Below are positions 36,343 to 48,150 of a DNA stretch of 64,000 nucleotides, one piece after another; position 1 is the first letter of the stretch, and each line of letters opens with the position of its first letter. The stretch is from positions 1 to 64,000 of the forward strand of contig NW_025777632.1 in assembly GCF_021130785.1 (NCBI RefSeq), read 5' to 3'. Position numbers and translations under genes: made by a program. The notes below the pieces were generated by a model. The model was given only the letters and a program-made list of their open reading frames with translations, was not told where the DNA came from and ran no database searches. This DNA comes from Homalodisca vitripennis (lineage: Eukaryota > Arthropoda > Insecta > Hemiptera > Cicadellidae).

Positions 36343-37079
36343 GAAAAAATTAAATTCATAGAAACTACACAGCAATCTGAATAACTTATTCTCGAAGAAC
36401 AATAGAGCATAATAGAATCATACAAGTTACATTTGGTTCATGCTTGCAAGAGAAGTGAATTAAAATTGAACTTTGTTAATAACTTTAATTGAGATTTGAA
36501 AAAGTAGTAATTTAATTAATATTTAACTGGAAACTGTTTATTGTGAATTATTAATTGAAAATTAATTGAACTTTATAATTGTTAGAGAGAGAGTTGTAAT
36601 CTGAATTGCAGAGACTTGAAAGTTAAGGTTCAAATAGTGTAAAGAGAAGTTGAAATTGTATTTTGTTATTTTGAGTGAACTTAGAAGTGAACATATTTTT
36701 ATTTTAATTATTAACAAGTGGTATTTCATTTTATTTTAAAACTTTATTATTTTGTTTTAGAAGAGAGCTCTGATTTTTTAGTTTTGATAATTTGATTAAT
36801 ATTTTTATTTCTTGCCAAAGGAATTTTTTAAATTTACTAAAAGGTTTGCCAGTTAAAAATTAAATCCATTGTTTTCATTTAGAACTGTGATTTTTATTTT
36901 AGACAAAACCAGATAATATTTAATAGTTAACAATTTTAGTAATACATTGTACTTAATATTCACTAGGATCTTTACTAATCAAAAAATATTTTATATCGTC
37001 TTGGATGTATTATTGATGATTTATATATTAATACTCTGGAATATTAAGATCAACAATCCAAGTCGTTATATATTCAGGT

Positions 37080-37993
37080 AAAGCTTTTTTTCACCTCCCG
37101 TTTTTGAGGTAATATTTTAAACTGTTTACGCCGTTACAATAATGTGTGATAATTTTTATTTTATAGCAACATTTGCATGCAATTGTTACTTTTTCAGTGA
37201 AATGTGGTAAAAGACATATATATATTTCAAAAATATGAAATATTTATAAATGAATGACAGGTGCATCTTACTTGCTGATGCTTTCGTTTTACTATTTGAC
37301 GAAAAATTTTACTAATGTTGCTTTTAGTAAGAGTATTGGTGTAATAGTCTTGAATATACACACTAATTTTGCCACAGAATATACTGACAAATGAGAATAT
37401 GACTGCTGTCAGAAAAGAATCTTATTTCTGAAAAGTTCCCTATAGTGAACTTTAATAAACTTACATTAAAATAAATTCACTGATGTTATTTCCCAATAAA
37501 AATTTAATATTAAATGCTTAACAATATGCCGTACACTCCATGTTATTTTATGTTTAATTACATAAATATTTATAAAGGCACTCGACACTATCATAAATTA
37601 TAGGATTGTGTATAGATGCAGCTTGTTATTATTTTCTCATACTTGATTTTAAACCAAAGAACGTAACACAAGTAACATGCCTACTCAGAGTGAGGAACCC
37701 CACTGAGTCTATTACCTTCCCACTGTGTGGAGAGATCTCACTCTCTCTAACTCTCTCTGTCTGAAACAATACTTCTGATCACAACGTTTTCCTCTACATT
37801 TTTACAAATTTTTAAGGAGAGTTAATTTTCAAAACGAACTGTTTATCTTACTTAAATTTAACGTTATCAACATTTATAACATTTGGTAGGCTAACAGTAA
37901 GAAAATATTATTATAACATTATATGTATTAAATAAATTTTGATTATGTAAATGTAATGAATAAAAAAATTACTGCCAATGTGTATATATACTC

Positions 37994-37997
<4 letters not shown>
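37080..37997. other. AT-rich non-coding DNA
   Basis: Contains a CT-rich stretch at about 37736-37762. Otherwise nothing is recognised. Confidence 0.5.
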
Positions 37998-38045
<48 letters not shown>

Positions 38046-38049
38046 TTTT
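37998..38049. repeat. (AT)n microsatellite followed by T-run
   Basis: About 40 bp of pure AT followed by a run of about 13 T. Confidence 0.95.
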
Positions 38050-38815
38050 AACGGTATGTAAAGCTACAAATGTTTTACGAAACTTGATTTACCTAATTTT
38101 ACTCCTATTTTATGTTATACATATTTATAATTAAATATTCTGATAAATATTGTTGGCATATGTATAACGGTGAGTGTAGAGCGGTAATGGTTTTTGAAGT
38201 AGAGAAGACAAAATTAAAGAGACGCTTCCTTCGCATTTAAGTATTATACCTTTTATATGGCAATTTATTGTGTATTTACTAACAGAAAATTATAGCCTTC
38301 ATATAATGATAGTGTGGGATTACGCAGATTATAGCGTAATAGAACAAAAAATTAAAACTAGCGCATTGGAAGATTTTAAATGAAAATCACAGTAATGTTA
38401 AACCGGACACTCGATAAAATTTACTCTTTTGTCGACTCAACTGCATTATAAGAGAGCAGTTTCAGTTCAATGTTTTTCTAAAACGTTATCCTCTATCTTT
38501 CTGCACTGATGTTCCGCTAAATAAAGTTTACAAAATATAACCAGTAGAATTTAGTTTCCTAAAATTTAATTTAGCTTTGGTTTTATATTGCAATTGCCTG
38601 GACTAAAAATACTAGGTGTGATAATAATAATCGTATTATATTTTCCGAGAACGTGCTTACAACAATATCTTGTTTTACTCTGGCTAAGAAATAAGAAGAC
38701 TATTATCATTCGAGGGCTAGTCAAATGTCATTTCTGTCTCTCTAAGTTTTCGAAAAAAATATTGAGAACGCCGAAACCCATGGCCTGACATTTTTATGAA
38801 ACTAACTTCTATAAA
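38050..38815. other. AT-rich non-coding DNA
   Basis: No gene seen. The 66-residue frame at 38588-38788 has no recognisable motif. Confidence 0.5.
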
Positions 38816-38819
38816 TACA

Positions 38820-39240
38820 ATATCGAGTTCAATTATAGTGCAGTCACTCAATGAGAGTTTTGCTCACCAGTTCGGCTAAAATTGTTGCATTGGTGTAGCC
38901 ATAATTGAAAACGAGAGAATTGTTAAATAGATAAATATTCAAATACATTTAGTACAGCAAAAATGATTTCTAAATGTTTGCAAAGATAATTTTTAAGAAA
39001 AATCATGTGGATAATTTAAGATTAAAAACTTTTACATGTGACTAAACATGAAAGATATTTTAACAGTCTTAAAGTAATTTTTAAATTATCATACTAAAAA
39101 AACATTGTTATGTAATATCTCAAACGTGTCAAACATCTAGGAATATATTATTAGCGAGAAGATCTACGGACAGAATTTACATGTATAAGTCGTATCTTGA
39201 TATGTACATGACATTTCACATAATTATGTAATCTCGTGTT
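38820..39240 (+). repeat. Array module D, copy 2
   Basis: Paralog of 32340-32830: 'tgatttctaaatgtttgcaa', 'acatctaggaatat' and 'acatgtataagtcgtatc'. Confidence 0.75.
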
Positions 39241-39429
39241 GCAACAACTCATCTATTTATGGGTATGACAGAATGATATATCTTGTAATATGTAAATTCT
39301 TATCAACTCAGTTTTATAGATATTTAATACTGTTATTATATCAGAGTATATAGAATTAATATTTGTAGCCAAGTTTAAGCGCAATAAAGTCAGATTCCAA
39401 TGGCAGTTGTGCAATTTATAGTATAACTT

Positions 39430-39720
39430 ATCCGTCCTGATAGGGTATCCGATGAAGTCGCTTAAGCGAGGAACTTCGTGTACGGCAAACTTCTTCAGTA
39501 AACCAGATTGACACTGGTAATTAGGCTAAGGTATCTGCCCGACCAATTGAGATTGACTGTAGCAGTATGCTAGGAAGCTTGCCTGAACAAAAGATGCCCC
39601 GTCAAGATTGACTATGGCGGTATACTTGGGGGCCTGCCAAAACAAAACCCCCGTAGATGTAACTAAGTTTTCTCTAAATATGTAAAAATAACTTATGTGG
39701 TCTGTGTTTACCGGCCCCCC
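39430..39720. other. GC-richer island with about 57-bp direct repeat
   Basis: 'agattgactgtagcagtatgc' (39549) and 'agattgactatggcggtata' (39606) begin two similar about 57-bp units. Upstream is a palindromic 'cgcttaagcg' flanked by 'gaagt/acttc' (about 39453-39477). The origin is unknown; it may be a fragment of a mobile element. Confidence 0.4.
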
Positions 39721-39944
39721 CGTGACAAGACTTTATACGAGATGCTTGCGTTTTAAAATCATTAACAAACTAACGGGCAACAACAGTTTTATCAACAATA
39801 AGTTATTAGCAACTTCGGTTTACTTTTCACTTCCTGCCAAACCTAGCCTCGGATTTAAGTTATCACCACATCCTCCTTGTCTACTAGATTTGCACACAAA
39901 TAATTTAATCTTTCTACGAAATATATTTATTATTTTTATACAAC

Positions 39945-41130
39945 ACATATCATTTGGGCTGAGAGCGTTAGAGAACAATTACGATCCGCACGATTATCGA
40001 GACCGGATACAACTGTGAACATGACATTTGGAAACCTCATTTTCCAATTAACCAATCACCAAATCCTTCTTATCCCCGAATTTGGAAGCGAGCAACCATA
40101 AGTTGCAGCGAATTGTAATATTATACAGTTAAATGTACACAAAACGGGGTTGAGGTTGTTTTGTAGAAGTTACCCTTAAATTATAAAATACTTTTTAATT
40201 ACACATTATCAGGAATATACGATTACCCTATTTTAAACTTTGCACAATAATATACGTTAACAAAACTAATCAAATTTACTTTTTATTATTTACGTAATGA
40301 TGAAATAAATAGTGACAAATTAAAAAAATTTATTGTTTATTTTTACACTGTTATTTTTAATACTAAACACAGTTACCACCTCTGTTATATTGAATAAAAA
40401 ATTTCTTAACTTTATATATGAATCCCCCAATTGTCTTTAAAATATTGCTATTTTTTCATGACGTCATTAATAGCGATTTCACTTGGTTTCTAGTACTTTG
40501 TTATGCCCAAAGAGGCTCTTAATGTTTCATCTAAAAATTAAGCTTCAACTTTTCTATGAGGGACTTAGTAATACATGCTGTTTGTTTAGTAATTTAGCAG
40601 CATTGTAAATCTGACATTACGTAATTCTTGACATATTTAATAATTTATTAAGTTGTTTCAGTTCTAATTATTATCTATATTATTCTTAACTAATATGAAC
40701 AAAGGTCCTATCAGTTAAGTTAATATTTCTTTTAAAAGGGAATTTTTTCAAGATAAAGAATTGTATTAAAACTGTACTACGACAAGAAACAAAAAGGCGA
40801 AATTAAATTTAACTCTTAATTGTGTGTGTAGATTAACTTTAGAGCGCTGGTAATGGTTTCCGTAACTAATTGGTTAAATCAACAATTACAGACCACATTT
40901 CTCCTCAAACTTGTTGAATATAGTTATTATTTTATTGAGTGTAAACAATTAAATGTTATCAAGATGTGTATTTTATTCCTAAGTCAACTAGCATTCGCTT
41001 ATTCTAATCTATTTTCAATATTGCACTGCCATTAAATGCCTGAGATATATCTCAGACATATTTAAGTAACTAATTCTCCAAGTAATTTTTACACTATTTA
41101 TCATATACGTATGAATGGTTAGTATATAGC
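39945..41130 (+). repeat. Array modules X and C, copy 2
   Basis: 'attatcgagaccggatacaa' (about 39993) matches module X at 7.1 kb. From 'atgacatttggaaa' (40020) onward the segment is collinear with 55.11-56.29 kb, ending with module C ('aattggttaaatcaacaatt', 40868). It extends the left edge of the higher-order repeat. Confidence 0.75.
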
Positions 41131-41139
41131 AGAGACACC

Positions 41140-43311
41140 GTCTCCTAGACAACCGACTCCACATCCAACTACTGACACCTGAGGAGCCCACGCACTACAA
41201 TCTCAATGGACGGCACCTCCCGGACATACTGGACATCGGTCTAGCTGGCTCGCTGGACGGACACATCGAGGTGTTTGCAGTGTCAGACCACGTGCCAGTT
41301 GTCTTCGACCTCTCGGACGACGGAGCGCCATCATATCCTCCTACTAGTCCCACCAAGATCAACTGACACAACTTTGCAAACCAATTCGCTGACAGACATC
41401 GGCCACCACCAACTCCTGCCGAGTCACCGGACCAGCTAGACTGACAAGTACACGACTTGACTTCCATCCTCCAAGAAGCTATGACGGCCTCGTCATCTCC
41501 TCTCTCCCGGACTGACATCACTCCACCTCTACCCGAGGAGTTGAGAGAGGAGATTCGTCATCGTCGCAGACTGCGAAGGGAGTACCAGCAGTCCCGATGT
41601 CCCCTCGCCAAGCAGATCTTCAACCGCCAGGCCAGGAAGTGATCTCGTCTCCTGGCTGAACACAGAGCGGCTGCGTGGGATGACTTTGTGGAACATCAAG
41701 CTGACGGTGGTGTCAGCGGCATCTAGAAAATCTCCAGGGCACTTCGAGGGGAGAAGAAAACCACCCGAACACTTCATGGACAGCGTGGTATTGTCTACTC
41801 CCCTGGAGACCGAGCAGAGGCCTTCGCCGACACCATGGAAGACCAATTCTCCCCACACGCGGATGTATACGACGAGGACACGTGCGAAATGATTGAAAAC
41901 TTCCTGGAGGAATACCAACCTGACGAAGACGACCTACTGCCCACTGTGACTACACTTGAAGTGCAAGACCACATTCGCCGCCTTCGCCAGAAGAAGGCCC
42001 CTTGGCCTGGACTCCTTAGGAACTCCAGCATTGAAGAACCTGCCGGTTTGGGTGATCGTCACGATCACCTGCATCTTCAACTCATGCCTACGCCTGGCTC
42101 ACTTCCCGACCACCTAGAAGGATGCCAAGGTGATCATGATACCCAAGCCCGGCAAGGACTCTCTCTTCCCGGAGAAACACAGGCCGATCTCCCTCCTGCC
42201 TGTGCTCTCCAAGATTCTGGGGAAGATCGTCTTGGCGAGATTCCCTGAGGATTTCTTCACGTCTATCAGGACAGAACAATTCGGCTTCCGCACCGGCCAC
42301 TCCACCACCCTTCAGCTTCGCAGAGTCTTGAACAACATCACCGGAAATGTAGGAAGGAAGCACCACTCCACTTCGGTCCTGATAGACGTGAGCAAAGCCT
42401 TCGACAAGGTGGAGCACGAGGGACTGCTCTTCAAGCTGTCATCGTCTCCATTGCCTGGCAGGATTTTCCGGCTACTCCGCAGCTATCTCCACCTCCGGAT
42501 CTTCTCCGTCAGCGTTGCCCGATCCACCTCCACGACCCGCCCAGTGACATCTGGTGTGCCACAGGGATCAGTCCTCGGCCCGATCTCGTACCTGTGGTAC
42601 ACAAACGACTTTCCGGTCGCTCCGAGAGTGCAGCTCTCCCTGTACGCGGACGATGCGCTCCTCACTTCCACTTCTGCCAACCTGAGGATGGCTGGGTTCT
42701 ACATCCAGCGGCAGCTGCACCTACTGGAGCCCTGGTTGACCAATTGGAGGATCAAGGTCAACGTTGACAAATGTGAAGCCATAAACTTCACAAGGACAAG
42801 GAGATAAGCGGACGGCCATCACCTGTCACTCAACGGCGACGACATACCGTGGAAGACTTCAGTCAAGTACCTGGGGGTACTCCTGGACTCCAAGCTGACC
42901 TTCACACCCCACGTCAAGAGGATCTGTGGCCAAGCGAGAAAGGGCTTCGGCAGCATCGGCCCCCCGCTCAACTCCACGAAGCTACCGACCAGGACGAAGG
43001 TCCTGCTCTGCACGGCTCTGATACGACCAGTGCACACATATGCGGCCCAAGCATGGTACCACCTCACATGCAAGACCGCAAGGAGGCAGTTGCTCGCTGT
43101 CCAGAGCGTGTGTCTCCGGCGGGCCACTGGGTCGCCCTGGTTCGTGAGGAACACCGTAGTCAGGGCTTCGTCCAACGTCCCTACCATCAGGAGCTTCGTA
43201 GAAGGCCTGACATCGAGCCTTGAGGAAGCTGCAGAGTCCTCACCGTGGGATCACATCCGTGAGCTTCGCGCCCAGGAGGTCCCCCAACTGCGTCTTCCCA
43301 TGGATGACTGA
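41140..43311 (+). pseudogene. TE3 ORF2 remnant, RT domain nearly intact
   Basis: Encoded endonuclease plus reverse transcriptase. The endonuclease end is present but has lost 12 bp in frame, so 'VSDLSSDHVPV' became 'VSDHVPV' and the conserved LSS is gone. From 42006 to 43311 one reading frame runs through the whole RT and C-terminal region with only two nonsense codons: TAG at 42115-42117 (TE1 has TGG) and TAA at 42805-42807 (TE1 has CAA). Motif A Asp is near 42385, 'GVPQGSVLGP' near 42553 and YADD at 42643-42654. Upstream lesions are a stop at about 41641 and one extra T near 42004. It is the best-preserved RT in the window but not functional. Confidence 0.87.
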
Positions 43312-43431
43312 TTACATCGTCTACAACTTCGACTGCAAGAGGACACTTCACCCCACTGAACTACGTCTTCTCATGGATGACTGATTACGTCGACTACAAC
43401 TTCGACTGCACCACGACACTTCACCCCACTG
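43286..43431 (+). repeat. 73-bp direct repeat at the TE3 ORF2 end
   Basis: Two adjacent units beginning 'aactgcgtcttcccatgg' and 'aactacgtcttctcatgg'. They cover the ORF2 stop (43309-43311) and the start of the 3' UTR. Confidence 0.9.
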
Positions 43432-43434
43432 ACA

Positions 43435-43450
43435 GGTAGCGAAAGCTACT
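43435..43450 (+). other. 3' UTR hairpin of TE3 (GAAA loop)
   Basis: GGTAGC-GAAA-GCTACT folds into five Watson-Crick pairs plus a terminal G-T pair, closed by a GNRA tetraloop. A second weak stem (ggc-aaaa-gcc) follows at about 43474. Confidence 0.6.
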
Positions 43451-43559
43451 AGGGCTTTGATTCTCGAGACACAAGGCAAAAGCCTAACCGGCAGAGGCCT
43501 TGAAAGATGTGGGGGATCCACCCCCCCCCACAGTCACAGAGACTTGGACTTGGACTCTG

Positions 43560-44640
43560 TTTTGATCCATACATATATCAAATTACAAAAACGATTCTCG
43601 CTGTATTATTTCGGTACAGAGTGGATTATAAACAGCTTAAAACATAAGTTTTGCAGTTTTAGAAGAAGTTTTTGACAACTTCAATAAACCTAGACACAAA
43701 ACTGAACCATATACCCTCGACAGTAGAGAGTTCTGGTGTTTGGTTCAGTAACTAATTCATGAAGGTAAAAGGTATAGAATATTTTTCTTCTATAAACTAC
43801 CTTTTACTGTTTTTCTAACCTTTAATTTAATCAGTTTAACATGATTTAATCGAGCACTGATATTATTATTCAGCTAGCATACACTAATGTAACTTAACTT
43901 TCAATATTTATTCTATAAACATTATGTCCAATAGAAGGCTGTTTGACATAAGTAAGAAGATGCTTCTCTTATATAAATTTTGATTTTGTATCAATTACGT
44001 AAAACAGTTCCGATTCCATTCTGTGGTGATCGAAAATATATACATTTACAAAACGATTCTCCCTGTATTCTTTGGGTACAGAGCGGATTATAAACAGCTT
44101 AAAACATAAGTTTTGCAGTTTAAGAAGAAGGTTTTGACAACCTCATTAAACCTAGACACAAAACTGAACCATATACCCTCGACAGTAGAGAGTTCTGGTG
44201 TTCGGTTCAGTAACTAATTCATGAAGGTAAAAGGTATAGAATATTTTTCTTCTAAAAACTACCTTTTACTATTTTTCTAACATGTAATTTAAACAGTTTA
44301 ACATGATTTAATCGAGCACTGATATTATTATTCAGCTAGCATACACTAATGTAACTTAACTTTCAATATTTAGTCCATAAAAATATGTCAAATAGAAGGC
44401 TGTTATCATAAGTAAGAAGATGCTTCTCTTATATAAATTTTGATTTTGTATCAATTACGTAAAACAGTTCCGATTCCATTCTGTGGTGATCGAAAATATA
44501 TACATTTAAAAAACGATTCTCCCTGTATTCTTTGGGTACAGAGCGGATTATAAACAGCTTAAAACATAAGTTTTTGCAGTTTAAGAAGAAGGTTTTGACA
44601 ACCTCAATAAACCTAGACACACAACTGAACCAAATAACAA
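43560..44640 (+). repeat. About 460-bp tandem units in type A copy 3
   Basis: The tgattct motif recurs at 43591, 44053 and 44513 (periods 462 and 460). Between them lie 'ccctcgacagtagagagtt' and 'attattattcagctagc'. The second and third units are nearly identical, so the local amplification is recent. In the second higher-order copy the matching motifs are at 56512 and 56972. Confidence 0.92.
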
Positions 44641-47639
44641 TAGTTGTTTGAATGTTGTTTACTTAGCAATAGTGTTGTCACTACATTTATCTGTTCCGGT
44701 GTTCTGTCACTAAAACTAGGATGTATAAACTGCTTTGTTAGTGAGAGATCGAGGAGCAGATGCTGTGATTCCTAAAAGAATAATATAAGTAACTCATCTG
44801 TAAGTTCTGGTCCTGGTCCTGGCCATAATGTGTCCTGGTGGAGTTTTCCGGACGTGCTTGAAATAGAACAGTTTTTATTATAAACTGAGCTATAGAAAAA
44901 TTACTGAACGAAACCCGTATCTTGTTGTTTCTATGGATATACATATTTTTGAATATTGTACTGTTGGGTATGTTTCCGCTCTTTTCCTTATTTTCTTTTA
45001 ATCTTGACTTGTGCAGGAACGTCTTTTCTTACGGTACGTCTATTAGGTACTGAAATGCATATAAACTTCTGTTATTTAATTATACGAGGTACTATATTCT
45101 ATAGTTAAAAATATATCAATAACCATATTTATAACATACTTGTTTCTAAATGCTACCCAGAGACAAGTTTGACATAGCATTTTAAGATACTGACATATCT
45201 ACAAAACTTACATAGATTTACAACTTACCTGATCAATTAGTCTGCAATACTGTGTATTTTTCCATTATTCCAAACATTATTCCTAATAATACGAATTTAT
45301 GACTAATAAAATTTGTGAAGGAAACGGGATTTCCCCTGATATATCCTTTGCTTAGTGATACAATACAATCAGCATAATTACGTTTCGAGATATTTAATCA
45401 GATCTCTCTTCTTCTGGTAAATGACTAAACTAATGCATGTATTCAACCTATGTAAACAAAACATACCTGAGCGATGTTACACGCATAAGTCTGGAACTAC
45501 AACAGCCATGTTGTTTGTCTATTTCACGCACATTTATTCTAAAACATGCACTTAATTAAACTAAATAGTGATTACTCAAACTGAACTACCAAGATCATAA
45601 AATAATAAGTTGTATTATTATTAATGCAGAGTATTCAAACGTTTATTCTTAGAGAGTATATTACATTTCTGAAGAGTTGAATTTTTTTCGTCCAAATAAA
45701 TTACCATTTATATAACAATAATAACAAATATATTAACTTTATGTTTAAACGGAATTTTATGGCGTTAATATATCCATCCTAAAACAATTGTATGCTACCT
45801 GGCGTGTAGCCTAGATATTTTTAACTTTCCCTTTTATGAAAGTAAAAAAAATATGTAAATGAAGGCCAAATTGTTTACTTGAAAAGGCCTTGTAGATAAT
45901 GTTGCCCCTAAACCCTTAACAAGTATGGGTTAACTAATTTTTAATGTTAGATGCTAGTAAGACGATACATGTATGGGACTTCCACAAACCTACGCTTTCT
46001 GTTTTATAAACACTTCTGGCTAAAACTGTTTAAATTTTTAATATTAAATTTGAATTTGCCAAACTGCCTCATTTAAGAAAATACACAGGTATACGTAAGT
46101 ACGTAAAAAAGCCTATTTCTTTAAACACTTCTATTTCCGAAATTTTTAATTAATTGAATATCTTTTCAAAAACCTGATTTCCAGAAGTGCCTTACCATTC
46201 AACAGACCAATTTTGGTGATATTAATCCAGCCCGATATTAATCGAGTGGTGGGTCGATTTTTGCTAAAAAAGTATTTAAATTAACTGGACTCCAGCGACT
46301 CATGAAAAGAAGCTTATAATATTTAAACTTTAAAAGAAAAGCATATAATTTTTTAGGTATCAACAATATGACCACTGATATTTAAACACAAATCAGCTAT
46401 ATTATTTATGAACTGAATTATAGCGAAGTCTATTATTAGATAGTTAAATTATTGCCATGACTTGAAATTACTCATGAAACCTCACCGAACACTTCTATGT
46501 GACACTTGGTGTAGCCTTGGTGTTCAACTTTGTAATAGACCTGTGAAAGAAACGATGGAAACGATCTGGTTTTATTAGAGTTGTTTCAATCATACGCATT
46601 CTAAAGGTTTACATCTGAAATAAATTTTCCAATTAAACTGTAATTTGTATTACTTTCTAGCCTCCTTAAGATCTTGCAATATATTTATGAGAAGTTAAAA
46701 CGCAAAATATATACCTTATGGGGAAAAATATTATGGCACTCATCGTAAAATTTGAGATAATATCATAGTAGCTAAATAACACCTATCACGTATAATTAAC
46801 ATTAATTCATGTTTTACTTAACAAGATTAAAATGGGCATATTCTATATGTGTGAACCATTCTGAAATAAGTTGAGGACGAAGGATCATACCACAATCCTT
46901 AGGACGTAATAGAGACTTGAATCATAATTTAAAGATTTTTCATACTACCTAGTTTTGGTGAAAAAGCTCTCACTGGTAGATTGAAAATTACCGGAGTTAA
47001 AATGTTCAAACAAGTATCAAAGAGACAACAAATCCGAGACCGGCGGCACTCAATGTAATCTAGCATTCGAATCGATTGTTTTGGAAGCAAAAAGTATGAA
47101 CCTTTGTGAATACTGTGGTAAAATAATTATCTGGACTAAATTAATCTTTATTAGGTATTTGCAATCAAAGAACCTTCTTTTGTGAGTGAGCATAAAATAA
47201 AAGTATAATACACTGCTTATGAATGCACTGATTGTGATTCTAAGAATAGTACATTTATAACCCCTAGATCGAGAGAAAGACGTATTATTGGTCTTTTGTA
47301 ATATATCAATACGTTTTCAATGAATACAACTATTAAGTGTTCTTTACTTCCTGGAAACAATGAGTGATAATTTTGCTTACTCTACTAAACCTCAGGTTGG
47401 TAGACGGTTATACGAGCTGTCAGTACTCAGAGTTATACTATATATACGTTTTTGATACAAATTTTGCCCGTTTATTACCTATTTATTGAACTTAATACAC
47501 TTAAAATGGAAAGAAAGCACATTTTTCGAAACAGAACTTTGAATATTTTGTCGGATATCTCAGAAATGAGTGGTCTTACTGGTCTTGGATGTATTTTATT
47601 CTGATTTTCAGTTCCAATACATTTAACGGGATCCAATAA

Positions 47640-47838
47640 CTTCAAATAACTTATAAACTATCTTTTCACAAAAAAAACCATCGGTTTCGCTTTATTTCCG
47701 TTCTTTCCTGGAAAATCGGGTGAACTCTTTGACTACCCGTAGCTCGCTAACAAGGCTTTTAACCGACATATTTTTACATGAACTCTTTCACATTTTTATT
47801 AAAATAAACCACCTGAGAAGTTTGGGACACCCTGTATA
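47640..47838 (+). mobile_element. Transposon terminus-like sequence
   Basis: Ends 'gggacaccctgtata', which resembles the outer end of Tc1/mariner-type elements in insects. The paralog at 60070-60285 keeps 'tgtcagtttactcg' before this end, which copy 1 lost. The other terminus and any transposase are absent. Confidence 0.3.
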
Positions 47839-47974
47839 TGCACTGGACCAGTGTTTTATGCTGTAATAAGGTTTCAATACAACTGGGATGTAACTACGTA
47901 TTTTGTGTGTTATAAGACCAGAAGGAATACTTTTTTAAATATCTACAAATAGTATAAAAAGGTATATAAATAAT

Positions 47975-48150
47975 AAAAATAACTCACTGTACATGACGGT
48001 CCTGGACGTCTCTCTGAGCCTCACATCGTGTTCCTTGTTCGGTGGCTCTCCGAGGTGCTGCGATTAGAATGACTTAATTATAATACTGAGCAATTCAGAA
48101 CATTAAAATACTCCGAAATGTTCTTCCGATGTTTCCATGGATACAAGTAA
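47975..48150 (+). repeat. Conserved array core, type D copy 1
   Basis: 'aactcactgtacatgacggt' then 'cctggacgtctctctgagcc', 'tcacatcgtgttccttgtt' and 'gatgtttccatggatac'. It is wholly missing from the second higher-order copy at 60.43 kb. Confidence 0.75.

Larger units (their letters stand above)
41131..43555 (+). mobile_element. TE3: 5'-truncated Jockey-clade non-LTR element
   Basis: Same family as TE1. It begins in the endonuclease domain and keeps the full C-terminus and 3' UTR. The 3' UTR has a 73-bp direct repeat (43286-43358 and 43359-43431), a GNRA-type hairpin (43435-43450) and a poly-C patch, ending in 'gacttggacttgg'. The left flank is module C and the right flank is type A. These are not adjacent at that point in other copies, so a deletion probably accompanied or followed insertion. 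I see no target-site duplication. Confidence 0.85.

Noticed and set aside
44738..44944. 68-residue minus-strand frame nearly identical at 57196-57402, with a diverged relative at 7509-7769
   Set aside because: The near-identity is explained by the 12.46-kb DNA duplication. In more distant units the same DNA has indels and shifts frame, so there is no sign of protein conservation.
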